A stretch of DNA of 64,000 bases from DASQPR01 sp963797605 (GTDB taxonomy: Bacteria; Actinomycetota; Actinomycetes; Mycobacteriales; Micromonosporaceae): the NCBI GenBank assembly GCA_963797605.1, contig CAWCPX010000008.1:186001-250000 (forward strand), given 5' to 3'. This document shows positions 1 to 9,090 of this stretch, in pieces. The notes beneath the pieces are model-generated. The model was not told the origin of the DNA and ran no database searches. It was given only the letters and a program-made list of their open reading frames with translations. The first letter of the stretch is position 1. Each line of letters begins with the position of its first letter. The position numbers and the translations under genes are program-made.

Positions 1-1
1 C

Positions 2-523
2 GCCACCGGGGCCGCCCTCATCGAGATGGTCACGAACCTGACCATCGGCAAGCCGCGCTACGCCGAACACGAACCGCTGATGCTCCGTGTCCGGGCGCAG
101 GCGTCCGAGATCCGCGTGCAGGCGCAGGAGTTGGTCGCCGATGACGCCCGTGCGTTTGACGAGGTCATGGTCGCCTACCGATTGCCGGCCGACGATCCCG
201 ACCGTCCGGCCGCGATCTCCCGGACGCTCGCCGGAGCCGTCCGGCCACCGTTGCGCATGGCCGCCATGGCCGCCACGGTGATCCACATGGCCGACGAGAT
301 CCTGCCGGGCGCCAACGTCAACCTGCTCTCCGACGTGTCGGTCGCCGCGTCCGCCGCTCGGGCCGCGCTCGAAGCCGCCGCCGTCAACGTCGAGATCAAC
401 CTTGAGGCGCTGCGCGACCCGAAGATGTCGGAGTCGGTCGAGCCCGAGTTGGAGCGACATCTCGCGGTCGCGAGAAAGGCAGACAAGATCATTTCACGGG
501 TACGGGTGAGCTTGCGAAAATGA
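2..523 (+). CDS. fchA: Cyclodeaminase/methenyl-THF cyclohydrolase family protein (5' end outside window)
   Basis: The reading frame is already open at the window edge. It carries an N-terminal ALIEMVTNLTIGK stretch typical of the FTCD_C / FchA family, followed by an all-helical protein of about 170 residues. Family members either deaminate formimino-THF or open 5,10-methenyl-THF to 10-formyl-THF. The stop overlaps the start of folD (ATGA), so the two are translationally coupled. This, and the missing catalytic lysine in the FolD next door, favours the cyclohydrolase role. The first residues are missing, so the true start cannot be seen. The family call is firm; the choice of reaction is inferred from context. 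Confidence 0.8.
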   Translation, partial: ATGAALIEMVTNLTIGKPRYAEHEPLMLRVRAQASEIRVQAQELVADDARAFDEVMVAYRLPADDPDRPAAISRTLAGAVRPPLRMAAMAATVIHMADEILPGANVNLLSDVSVAASAARAALEAAAVNVEINLEALRDPKMSESVEPELERHLAVARKADKIISRVRVSLRK

Positions 524-1350
524 GACTGATCGACGGACGCCAGCATGCCGCGGACATCACCGCCGAACTCGCGACCACCGTCTCCTCGCTGCCGGCACCG
601 CCGACCCTGGCCGTGCTCGTGCCGACGGGCGACGAGGCGACCGCGTGGTATGTGCGCAACATCCAGCGGGCCGCGCAGAAAGCCGGCGTCGCGGTGCTGG
701 TCATCGACGCGATCAGTGCCGACCGCGACGCGATCTGCGAGCATCTCGAGACCCTGAGCAGCAACGACTCCGTGCACGGCATCATCTGCCAGACGCCGCT
801 GCCGCCGGGCGTCGCGCTCGCCGACGTCGGCGCGTACATCGATCCGGCCAAAGACGTCGACGGCGCGAACCCGCTGAGCCTCGGTCGTCTGGCCGCCGGC
901 CTGCCCGCGTACGCACCCGCGACCGCTGCCGCCGTGCTCGAAATCCTGCAGCGCGAAGAGGTTCCGATGGTCGGGCGGCACGCCGTCGTCGTCGGTCGCA
1001 GCACGGTCGTCGGGAAACCCGCCGCGCTGCTACTTCTGGCGCAACACGCGACGGTCACCGTCTGCCACTCGCGCACGACCGATCTCGCGGCCGTGTGCCG
1101 TCAAGCCGACGTGCTGGTCGCGGCGGCCGGTCACGCCGGGCTGATCACCGCCGACTTCGTGCGGCCCGGTGCCGTGGTCATCGACGTCGGGACCAATCCG
1201 ACCCCGGGCGGCAGTCTCGTCGGTGACGTCGACGCCGCCAGCCTCGCCGGCGTCGACGGCGCCCTGACACCGGTGCCGGGCGGCGTCGGCTCGGTGACCA
1301 CGGCGTTGCTGCTCCGCCACACGGTCACGGCCGCGAGCCTCGCCGTCTGA
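520..1350 (+). CDS. folD: FolD-type methylene-THF dehydrogenase, likely lacking cyclohydrolase activity
   Basis: This 276-residue protein is the normal FolD length. Conserved blocks include KDVDGANPLSLGRL, the Rossmann motif VVVGRSTVVGKPAALLL and a C-terminal TPVPGGVGSVT. FolD normally oxidises 5,10-methylene-THF with NAD(P) and then hydrolyses the methenyl product. The tyrosine of the YVxxK motif is present (Tyr44), but the catalytic lysine is replaced by Ile48 (YVRNIQRAA). The usual TPRG and PVPGGVGPMT motifs are also altered. In characterised FolD enzymes that lysine is essential for the cyclohydrolase step, so this protein may be a dehydrogenase only. It overlaps the upstream cyclohydrolase-family gene by ATGA, which could supply the missing step. 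Confidence 0.88.
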   Translation: MRLIDGRQHAADITAELATTVSSLPAPPTLAVLVPTGDEATAWYVRNIQRAAQKAGVAVLVIDAISADRDAICEHLETLSSNDSVHGIICQTPLPPGVALADVGAYIDPAKDVDGANPLSLGRLAAGLPAYAPATAAAVLEILQREEVPMVGRHAVVVGRSTVVGKPAALLLLAQHATVTVCHSRTTDLAAVCRQADVLVAAAGHAGLITADFVRPGAVVIDVGTNPTPGGSLVGDVDAASLAGVDGALTPVPGGVGSVTTALLLRHTVTAASLAV

Positions 1351-1368
1351 CACCCCAGGTGCCCGCGA

Positions 1369-3579
1369 TCACGACCCGGTGAGCCACGCCTCCGACGTCG
1401 AGACCGTGGTCAGGCGCTGGGTGGCCCGGGAAAGGGCGACGTAGAGCGTCCGTACGCCCGACCGGCGATTCCTCGACGATGGCCTCCGGTTCGACGATCA
1501 GCACGCCGTCGTACTCCATGCCCTTGGCCTCCAGGCTCGTCACGACCTGGAGCCGCGGATCGTCGACCGAGGCGAGCCACTTGACGACCTCGTCGCGCGT
1601 CGACTGCGTCGTGATGACACCGACCGTGCCCTCCACATCGGACAGCAGCCGCACCACGCCGGCGCGCGTCGCCTCCGCGATCTCCGCCCCGGTGACCAGC
1701 GTGTGCACGGGTTCGACACCGGTCTGGCGTACGGCAGTCGGCAGTTCGATGTCAGGGATCGCCCGCCGGACGACTCGGGCCGCGACGTCGAAGATCTCCA
1801 CCGAGTTGCGGTAGTTCGTCGTCAGCACATAGTCATTCCGCTTACGCCCACGCAACGCCGCGTCACGCGCCTTACGGGTCTCGGTCGGGTCGCCTCGCCA
1901 CGCCGACTGCGCCGGGTCGCCGACGATCGTCCAACTCGCCAGGGACGCGCGCCGTCCGATCATCCGCCACTGCATCGGCGAGACGTCCTGCGCCTCGTCG
2001 ACGACGATGTGCGCGTACTCGCGATAGTCGGCCGGCCGCTCGTACGCGGGTTTCGCCGCCGCCTGCCGCTCGTGGTAGGTCGCGAGTTCCTGCACCCCAC
2101 CCGACGCGTACGGGTTCGACGGCCGCTTGCGCTTCGGCAGCATGCCGAGCAGCTCGTCGAGTTCGTCGATCAGCGCGACGTCCTCGACGGAGATGCGGGT
2201 CTGCGCGGAAGCGGCGGCGGCGAGGACCTCGGTTTCCCGACGATCGAGCAAACCGTTCGCATAGGTACGCAGCCGACCGGCATCACCGAGCCACCGCAGC
2301 ACGTCGACGGGCGTGAGCACCGGCCACCACAGGCGCATGAACGCGATGAACTCGCTGCGTTCGGCGACCTGCTCGGCGAACTCCTCCCGCGTCGTCTGCC
2401 AGCCCGGGAACAGCTCGCCGGCCTGCTGGTAGAGCGTCTGGATGATCTGACCGGCGGCCTTGCGGCGGACGGTGTTGTGCGGCGCACCGATGCCGTTGAT
2501 CGTGTCGCGAAGCCGGCGCAGCGCCTGGCGGTCGAGTCGGAGCAACTGACCACGGTAGAGCAGCCGGAACTCGGTCGGCGCGTCCGGCGGACTGTCGCGG
2601 ACGGCACGTGCGAGCACGGTCGCCATCCGCGCCGAACCCTTGATCGTGGCAACGTCGTCGGGATCGTGGCGGGTGGCCCGTACGTCGAGCACCAGTGTGC
2701 CGAGCGAGGACAGCGTGACCTCGTCTTCGCCGAGCGACGGCAGCACCCGCGCGATGTAGTTGACGAACACCGGCGACGGGCCGACGACGAGCACGCCGCC
2801 GCCGGCGAAACGACGACGGTCGGAGTAGAGCAGGAACGCGGCCCGGTGCAGCGCGACGGCCGTCTTCCCGGTGCCGGGACCACCGCGCACGAGGGTGACG
2901 CCACCGGCGGGGGAGCGGATCGCCTCGTCCTGCTCACGTTGGATGGTGGCGACGATGTCGCGCATGCCGGTCGTCGGTGGCCCGGGCGAGCGACGCGACC
3001 AAGGCACCGTCACCGACGACCCGCATGTTCGGTCGGAGCCGCGTCGGGGTCGAGCAGGTCGTCTTCGACGCTCGTGACTCGTTCGCCCGAGGAAACGATC
3101 ATGCGCCGGCGGATGACCTGCATCGGATCGGCGGCCGTGGCCTGGTAGAACGGCGCCGCGGCGGGAGCGCGCCAGTCGATGACGAGCGAGTGGGCGTCGT
3201 CATCGCGCAGACCGAGCCGGCCGACGTAGCGGATCTCGTCGCCGTGCAGGTCGAGGCGGCCGAAGACGAGACCTTCGTGCTCGGAGTCGAGCTGCCGTCG
3301 CCGCCGAGCCGCGTGGAAGACCATCGCGTCCCGCTCGACGAGGGCACCGAAGTTGCCGACGTTAGCGATCTTGTACCCGTCCGCTTCCGCGACCGTCGCG
3401 TCTTTCTTGGCCTGTTCCAGGCGCGCGTAGACCTTGTCGACGTAGCGCTGTTCGGCCGCGATCTCCTCGTCGGCGATGCTGTCGGCGGCGGCCACGGCCG
3501 AGGCCGGAGCGGTCGGTGCGGTGGCGTCGGGTGCTTCGGTGCGCTCGGGAATCGGGCTCACGTGGGATGACGTGGTCAC
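1369..3579 (-). CDS. helR: HelD/HelR-family RNA polymerase-recycling helicase (three frame breaks)
   Basis: A UvrD/Rep-like superfamily 1 ATPase of the HelD type, which removes stalled RNA polymerase from DNA; HelR members also displace rifamycins. The N-terminal part (3579 to about 3030) has the coiled segment after EQRYVDKVYARLEQAK and the VIDWRAPAAAPFYQA motif of the family. The C-terminal part has Walker A GGPGTGKT, DEAQD, GDPAQSAWRGD and VTSLEAKGMEYDGV. Reading the full protein needs single-base corrections near 3030, 2975 and 1460. The last one restores the motif VI block RTLYVALSRATQRL and a TGA at 1369. The GTG start at 3579 is chosen because AGGAG lies just upstream. I saw no rifamycin-associated element in the leader. 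Confidence 0.85.
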
Positions 3580-3684
3580 GAAGCTCCTGCTCTGTTTCGA
3601 CGGGCTCGCTGTGGCAGGCCCTAGCCGCAGTTGGCGGACGGTCAACACTACCCGCTTCCGGTCGGGCCGGTTTACGGTGTGCCG

Positions 3685-4714
3685 ATGGCGGACGACTGGA
3701 TGATCTACGGCGCGAACGGTTACACCGGCGAACTCGTGGCCCGGCTCGCCGTCGCCCGGGGCGAACGTCCGGTGCTGGCCGGCCGCAACGGCGCCGCTCT
3801 GAGCGCCCTCGCAGCCGAGTTAGGGCTCCGAGCATCGAGTGGCTGACCTGCGCGATCCCGCGGCTCTCCGGGCGGCGCTGAGCGGGCTGCGGGCGGTGGC
3901 GCACTGCGCGGGTCCGTTCGCCGACACGTCCGCCCCGATGCTGGCCGCCTGCCTGGAAACCGGCACCCACTATCTCGACGTCACCGGCGAGATCGACGTG
4001 TTCGAGTCCGTGTTCGCCCGCCACGACGACGCGATCGCGGCCGGGATCGTGGCACTGCCGGGAGCGGGCTTCGACGTCGTCCCCACGGACTGCTTGGCAT
4101 TTCGGCTTTTCACCGCGCTGCCGTCCGCGACGCAGCTGCACTTGGCCTTTCGCGCCGGTGGCGGGTTGAGTCCGGGCACAGCGAGGTCGAGTCTGGCCGG
4201 GATGGCGCTCGGCGGCCGGGTGCGGCGCGGCGGCGTGCTGGTGCCGTCGCCGATCGGGTCACCGCGGCGCAGCGTGCCGTTTCCGTCGGGGGAGCGGACG
4301 GTTTCGGCGATCCGGTGGGGCGACCTCGTGACCGCGCATCGCAGCACCGGCATTCCCGACATCACGACCTATACGGTGTTGCCGCCCGGCGCCGGGGTCT
4401 CCTCGATGATGGCGTGGCGACCGCTGCGCGCCGTGGCGTCCCGCCTGGTCAAATCGTGGGTCAAGGGGCCGGACGCGGCTCGGCGCGCATCGTCGCGATC
4501 GGAGGTGTGGGGTGAGGTCACGGACGCGACGGGAGCTTCTCGCACCGGCACCCTGACCGGCCCGAACGGCTACGACCTGACGGCTGACTCGGTCGTGCGA
4601 GCGGTGGGGTTGCTGCTGGCGGGCGATGTTCGTCCAGGCGCCCACACCCCGTCGAGCGCGTTCGGCGCCGGCTACGCCGAGACCTTGGACGGCGTGCAGA
4701 TGACCCTGCACTGA
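3685..4714 (+). CDS. Saccharopine dehydrogenase-like oxidoreductase (trans-acting enoyl reductase family), one frame break
   Basis: The N-terminus has the Rossmann motif IYGANGYTGELVAR and then LAGRNGAAL. The second half contains AHCAGPFADTSAPMLAACLETGTHYLDVTGE and GAGFDVVPTDCLA, both typical of actinobacterial saccharopine-dehydrogenase-like proteins. A one-base break near 3830 separates the two parts; correcting it gives about 343 residues, the usual family length. The ATG at 3685 follows no strong ribosome site. It is divergent from helR. The substrate is unknown: family names refer to lysine catabolism or lipid double-bond reduction, but nothing here decides between them. Confidence 0.75.
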
Positions 4715-4716
4715 CG

Positions 4717-4801
4717 TGCCAAGACCCGGCTGATCATGGACTTATCGAGCCTTCAGCCGCCGGGAAACAGCAGCGCTGCCATGATCACGCGGATCTTGGC
4801 A
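4717..4801. repeat. 85-bp element bounded by 23-bp imperfect inverted repeats
   Basis: Left arm 4717-4739 and right arm 4779-4801 share the outer TGCCAAGA and the inner TGATCATGG in inverted order, with a less conserved 6-base middle. The element starts three bases after the upstream stop codon. The AAGATC-type outer sequence recurs in the inverted repeat at the right end of the window (63938-64000), suggesting a dispersed intergenic repeat. Confidence 0.6.
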
Positions 4802-4824
4802 GATCGGCGCGGGCTCTGGGTGCG

Positions 4825-4856
4825 AAAAGGCGCCCCCCGAATGGGAAGCGCCTTTT
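4825..4856. terminator. Bidirectional intrinsic terminator
   Basis: AAAAGGCGC (4825-4833) and GCGCCTTTT (4848-4856) form a perfect 9-bp stem with T-runs on both strands. It sits directly downstream of the leftward gene at 4869-5201. Confidence 0.75.
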
Positions 4857-4868
4857 GCGAAGAGCTGC

Positions 4869-5201
4869 TTACTCGCCGAAGACGCCGGCCTCGACCAGGC
4901 GCTTCTCGGTCGTGTCCCAGCCGTGAGTCGGAGCCGAAGCGGCCAGCGCCGCGAACTCGGCGCGGAGCTTGGTGCCGTGGCCGGCCGCCGACAGCACGCG
5001 GATCTCCTCGGCGAACGCGTCAGAGTCGGTGCGCAGACGGTTGGTCTTGCCGTTGGTGAGGTTACGCACGTAGGCGAACTTCCCATCGGCCAGCGGGATG
5101 ATGTATTTGAACTCACCCAGCACGCTCAGCGCGCCACCGGCCGCACCGGCCTGGCCAGCGCGGACTGAGGCGCGCGCGGTCTTTGAGGTGTTGCTAGCCA
5201 C
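4869..5201 (-). CDS. Small conserved-looking protein of unknown function
   Basis: 110 residues that I do not recognise. The first 25 residues are Ala/Ser/Lys-rich and probably flexible. A short folded core follows (LGEFKYIIPLADGKFAYV), then a helical stretch and an acidic end. No signal peptide or membrane segment is visible. The gene is supported by an AGGAG site six bases before the GTG start at 5201, by a terminator right after the stop, and by actinomycete-like codon use. It stands alone between the oxidoreductase and DUF3145 genes. Function unknown. Confidence 0.65.
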   Translation of the reverse strand: MASNTSKTARASVRAGQAGAAGGALSVLGEFKYIIPLADGKFAYVRNLTNGKTNRLRTDSDAFAEEIRVLSAAGHGTKLRAEFAALAASAPTHGWDTTEKRLVEAGVFGE

Positions 5202-5542
5202 GCGGAACTCCTTGCATAACGGGCAGATGAATGGGAGCCCAGACGATGGGCCTGAATCAGTCTAGCCGAGCCCTGCCCCATACCTGCAAATGCGGCGTCC
5301 GGAACAAGTCACAGCCAAGATCAGAAGACCCTGTTCAGCGCGGTACGGACCACCATTCGGGTTACCGCATGACAACCGAACGTGTCGACACGTGCCGACA
5401 CGCCGTGTAGATCTAGGCCAATTCCGCGATTCGCTGGCGCCACTTGCGTCCCACCGGCATCATGATGTTCTCGTTGGACGAATGCATTCGCCGGTCGGCA
5501 GGTCGTAGGGGAAGACGCACCTGGACCCCCGGGGAGGTATCC
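5202..5542. promoter_or_regulatory. Divergent intergenic region with possible promoter
   Basis: No gene is evident in these 341 bases. On the minus strand, TTGCAG and TAGACT 19 bases apart could be a promoter for the orphan gene. On the plus strand, GGGGAGG just before 5543 is the ribosome site of the DUF3145 gene. Nothing else is recognised. Confidence 0.35.
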
Positions 5543-6032
5543 GTGCCCACGCGTGGCGTCGTCTATGTTCACTCGACACCGTTGGCGGTGTGCCCGCATG
5601 TCGAGTGGGCGATTGCGCGCGTCCTGACCGCGCCGGTCAACCTGCAATGGGTTGCCCAGCCCGTCGACCCGACCGCTCGGCGCGCCGAGTGCACCTGGTC
5701 CGGCCGGCCTGGCACAGGCGCGGAGTTGGCTGCTGCCCTCCGGCAGTGGCCCATGATCCGTTTCGAGGTCACCGAGGAGCCGAGCGTCGGCGTCGACGGT
5801 CAGCGCTTCATGCACGTGCCGGTACGCGGACTGTTCTCCGCGTCGATGAGCGCCAACGGCGACATCCAACTCGGCGAGGACCGACTCGGGCGATCATGAT
5901 GGGCGCCCGCAGCCCCGAAGCACTGGCCCATGACCTGGATAAAGCCCTCGGCACCGCGTGGGACGACGAACTCGAGCCTACCGGTACGCCGGCGACGGCG
6001 CGCCCGTGACATTGCTGACCCAGGTCGGCTAG
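5543..6032 (+). CDS. DUF3145 family protein (two frame breaks)
   Basis: The start TRGVVYVHSTPLAVCPHVEWAIA, the central FEVTEEPSVGVDGQRF and the end LGTAWDDELEP are diagnostic of actinobacterial DUF3145, about 160 residues long. The frame breaks near 5890 and again near 5975; correcting both gives a C-terminus ending at a TAG at 6030-6032. The GTG at 5543 follows GGGGAGG. DUF3145 lies beside accD and fab genes in other actinomycetes as I recall, and here it converges on accD. It has no established biochemical function; its location suggests a link to fatty-acid or acyl-CoA metabolism. Confidence 0.82.
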
Positions 6033-6040
6033 GAAACGCC

Positions 6041-6076
6041 GAACGCCCCGCCGACATGGTGATCAGCGGGGCGTTC
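6041..6076. terminator. Bidirectional terminator between DUF3145 and accD
   Basis: GAACGCCCCGC (6041-6051) pairs perfectly with GCGGGGCGTTC (6066-6076) around a 14-base loop, between two converging genes. Confidence 0.8.
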
Positions 6077-6092
6077 CCTATTGCGAGTGCGA

Positions 6093-7508
6093 CTACAGGG
6101 GGATGTTCCCGTGCGCACCACGCGCTGCCGGTGCCGCGGCGATCGCCTCGGCCATCCGTTTACGCGTCTCTGCCGGTTTGATGATCTCGTCGACGACACC
6201 GATCTCCACCGCGCGGTGGACGCCGCCGGCGTTCTGCATCTGCTGCTCGATCAGCTGCGCCCGGAGTTCCTCGCGGACCTCGGGCTTCGCCGCGGCGAGC
6301 TTCTTGCGGTAGAGGATGTTGACCGCCGCGCTCGCGCCCATGACCGCGATCTCGGCGTTCGGCCACGCGAACACGGCCGTCGCGCCGAGCGACTTCGAGT
6401 TCATCGCGATGTAGGCGCCGCCGTACGACTTCCGGGTCACCAGGGTCACCCGGGGCACGACCGCCTCGGCGAACGCGTGCAGCAGCTTCGCACCCCGCCG
6501 CACGACGCCGTCCCACTCCTGGCCCACGCCCGGCAGGTAGCCCGGCACGTCAACCAGCACGATCAGCGGCACGCCGAGCGCGTCGCACATCCGCACGAAC
6601 CGCGCCGCCTTCTCGGCACTCGACGAGTCGAGGCAGCCACCGAGGCGCAGCGGGTTGTTCGCGATCACGCCGACCGTCCGGCCGGCGAACCGACCCAGCG
6701 TCGTGACGATGTTCGGCGCCCACTTCGCGTGCAACTCCACGCCGGGCTCGTCAAGGAGCGCCTTGACCACCGGCTTCACGTCGTAGGCCCGGTTCGTCTC
6801 GACCGGCAGCAGCGCGCCGAGGTCGACGTCATCGGCCACGTCCGACGGCGACAGGCGGCCCTGGCGGCCGAGCAGCGAGGTCAGCTCCCGCGCGCTCGCC
6901 AGCGCCGACGCGTCGTCCTTCGTGGTCACGTGCACCACGCCGGAGCGACGGCCGTGCGGCTCCGGGCCACCGAGGCGCTCCATGTCGACCTGCTCGCCGG
7001 TGACGCTGCGGACGACCTCGGGGCCGGTCACGAAGATGCGGCCGTCGCCACCCATGATCACGATGTCGGTCAGCGCCGGCCCGTACGCGGCGCCACCGGC
7101 GGCCGGACCGAGCACGACCGAGATCTGCGGCACCCGGCCGGAGGCCCGCACCATCGCGGCGAACACGATGCCGACGCCGTCCAGCGCGAGACGCCTTCGG
7201 GCAGCCGCGCGCCGCCGGAGTGCCAGAGGCCGAGCACCGGCACCCGCTCGCGGACGGCCGAGTCGATCGCGTCCACGATGTGCTGGCATCCCTGCATGCC
7301 CATCGCGCCGCCCATCTTGGTGGCGTCGGTGGCGTACGCGATCGCCGGCGTGCCGTCGATCTCGCCGCGCGCGATGAGCACGCCGGAGCTGTCCGGCTGC
7401 ATCGATCAGCCGCAGCGTGCCGCGGTCGAACAGGTTGCGCAGCCGCAACTCGGGATCGCGGTAGTCGACGTGTTCGTCGGTCGACGAAGACGTGTCGGTG
7501 GTGGTCAC
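6093..7508 (-). CDS. accD: Acyl-CoA carboxylase carboxyltransferase (AccD type), two frame breaks
   Basis: This biotin-dependent carboxyltransferase moves CO2 from carboxybiotin to acetyl- or propionyl-CoA to make malonyl- or methylmalonyl-CoA. The fused beta-alpha layout of actinobacterial enzymes is visible: the CoA-side block VLGPAAGGAAYGPALTD, then ANNPLRLGGCLDSSSAEKAARF, PLIVLVDVPGYLPG and the end YIAMNSKSLGAT plus EIAVMGASAAVNILY. The segment from about 7190 to 7400 (GTPAIAYATDATKMGGAMG, LGLWHSGGARLPEG) is in a shifted frame, so two single-base errors are inferred. The GTG at 7508 follows GGAGG. It is the last gene of the fab block, 40 bases after fabF. The acyl-CoA substrate is not decided by the sequence. 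Confidence 0.87.
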   Translation of the reverse strand: MTTTDTSSSTDEHVDYRDPELRLRNLFDRGTLRLIDAAGQLRRAHRARRDRRHAGDRVRHRRHQDGRRDGHAGMPAHRGRDRLGRPRAGAGARPLALRRRAAARRRLALDGVGIVFAAMVRASGRVPQISVVLGPAAGGAAYGPALTDIVIMGGDGRIFVTGPEVVRSVTGEQVDMERLGGPEPHGRRSGVVHVTTKDDASALASARELTSLLGRQGRLSPSDVADDVDLGALLPVETNRAYDVKPVVKALLDEPGVELHAKWAPNIVTTLGRFAGRTVGVIANNPLRLGGCLDSSSAEKAARFVRMCDALGVPLIVLVDVPGYLPGVGQEWDGVVRRGAKLLHAFAEAVVPRVTLVTRKSYGGAYIAMNSKSLGATAVFAWPNAEIAVMGASAAVNILYRKKLAAAKPEVREELRAQLIEQQMQNAGGVHRAVEIGVVDEIIKPAETRKRMAEAIAAAPAARGAHGNIPL

Positions 7509-7548
7509 GTGCAGCCTCCGGAAAGGTCTAAGCGCGCGTTGGGGGTGG

Positions 7549-8787
7549 CTAGGCGCGCGTGAAGATGAGCGCGGCGTTGTGGCCGCCGAAGCCGAACGAG
7601 TTGTTCAGTGCCGCCGGGATCATCCATGTGGCGGGCCTTGTGAGCGGCCACGTCCAGGCAGGCCATCCTCAGGGTCGTCGAGGTTGATCGTCGGTGGGAC
7701 GACGCTGTGCTGGATCGCCAGGATCGTCGCGATCGACTCGAGCGCGCCCGGCCGCGCCGAGCAGGTGCCCGGTCATCGACTTCGTCGACGTCAGCACCAT
7801 GTGGTCACCGAGCGTCGCGCCGCAGGCCGAGGATCTCCGGCCATGTCACCGGTCGGCGTCGACGTCGCATGCGCGTTGACGTGCACGATGTCCTTCGCGG
7901 ACAGTCCGGAGTCGCGCAGCGCCAGGGCCGACCGCACGAGCGCCGCCGCTGCCTTCCGGATCGGGCTGCACGATGTCGTAGCCGTCCGAGGTCATGCCCG
8001 GCGCCGGCGAGCCGCGCGTAGACGTGCGCGCCGCGAGCGGCCGCGTGGTCGGCCCGTTCGAGCACGATCACGCCGGCACCCTCACCCAGCACGAACCCGT
8101 CACGGGCCTTGTCCCACGGACGCGACGCGCGCTCGGGATCGTCGTTGCGGGTCGACATGGCCCGCATCGCCGCGAAGCCGGCGATCGGCAGCGGGTGGAT
8201 GACCGCCTCCGTGCCGCCCGCGACGACCACGTCGGCCCGGCCGGACCGGATGATGTCCAGCGCCCACGCGATCGCCTCCGCGCCGGTCGCGCACGCGCTG
8301 GCCGGCGAGTGCACGCCGGCCTTCGCGCCGAAGTTCGAGACCGACCCAGGCGGCCGGCCCGTTCGGCATCAGCATCGGCACCGTGTGCGGGCTGACCCGC
8401 CGCGGCCCCGACGCCTCCAGGATGTCGTCCTGGTTGAGCAGGGTCTGCGCGCCGCCGATGCCGCTGCCGACGACGACGGCGAGGCGCTCCGGGTCGAGGC
8501 CCGTGCCTTCGCCAGGCCGGAGTCGTCCCACGCCTGGTGCGCGGCGATCAGGGCGACCGCCTCGGAACGGTCGAGCCGGCGCAGCTTGACGCGGTCGAGC
8601 ACCTCGGACGGGTCGACGGCGAGTTGGGCCGCGATGCGGACCGGCAGTTGCGCGGCCCACTCCTGGGTCAGCGCGGAGACACCGGACTGGCCGGCGAGCA
8701 TGGCGTCCCAGGTCGACGCGACGTCCCCGCCGAGCGGGGTCGTCGCGCCAAGCCCGGTAACGACGACGTCGACGTTGTCTCCGTCAC
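7549..8787 (-). CDS. fabF: Beta-ketoacyl-ACP synthase II (several frame breaks)
   Basis: FabF condenses malonyl-ACP with acyl-ACP during chain elongation. Pieces in three frames align in order to one FabF: VVVTGLGATTPLGGDV, the block VVVGSGIGGAQTLL, MPNGPAAW, the nucleophile region SPASACATGAEAI, then DVVVAGGTEAVIHPLPIAGFA, GFVLGEGAGVIVLE, the His block VNAHATSTPTGD and the C-terminal NNSFGFGGHNAALIF ending at a TAG at 7549. At least four single-base breaks are needed, for example near 8510, 8345 and 7990. The GTG start overlaps the acpP stop (GTGA), indicating coupling. The protein is about 410 residues after correction, the normal length. Confidence 0.87.
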
Positions 8788-9030
8788 GCCTGCGCCTTCT
8801 CGATGAACGACACGGCGTCGCCCACGGTCTTGAGGTTCTGCACCTCGTCGTCCGGGATCTTCACGCCGAACTTCTCCTCGGCGGCCACGACGACCTCGAC
8901 CATCGACAGCGAGTCGACGTCCAGGTCATCGGTGAACGACTTGCTCCTCGGCGACGTCGCTCGGGTTGACACCGGCAACCTCTTCGAGGATCTCGGCGAG
9001 GCCTGCGGTGATCTCGGCACGGTCTGCCAT
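8784..9030 (-). CDS. acpP: Acyl carrier protein (one frame break)
   Basis: A small acidic carrier of about 81 residues. The Ser that takes the phosphopantetheine arm is in DVDSLSMVEVV. The N-terminus MADRAEITAGLAEILEEVAG reads from the ATG at 9030, which follows GGAAGGA. One extra base near 8943 puts the second half (KSFTDDLDVDSLSM to IEKAQA) in another frame. An intact ACP is essential, so the extra base is probably a sequence error. The gene lies between fabH and fabF as in other actinomycetes. The phosphopantetheinyl transferase at 46.5 kb could modify it. Confidence 0.9.
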
Positions 9031-9090
9031 GACGATGGTTCCTTCCAGCTGTGCGGTAAATGATGCGTACGACCCAGTGATCATGGGCTG

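Noticed and set aside
3580..3684. Rifamycin-associated regulatory element expected before helR
   Set aside because: No matching inverted repeat is visible in the intergenic space.
8784..9030. Programmed frameshifting in acpP and the fab genes
   Set aside because: No slippery sequence or downstream structure is common to the breaks, and both insertions and deletions occur; sequence error is simpler.
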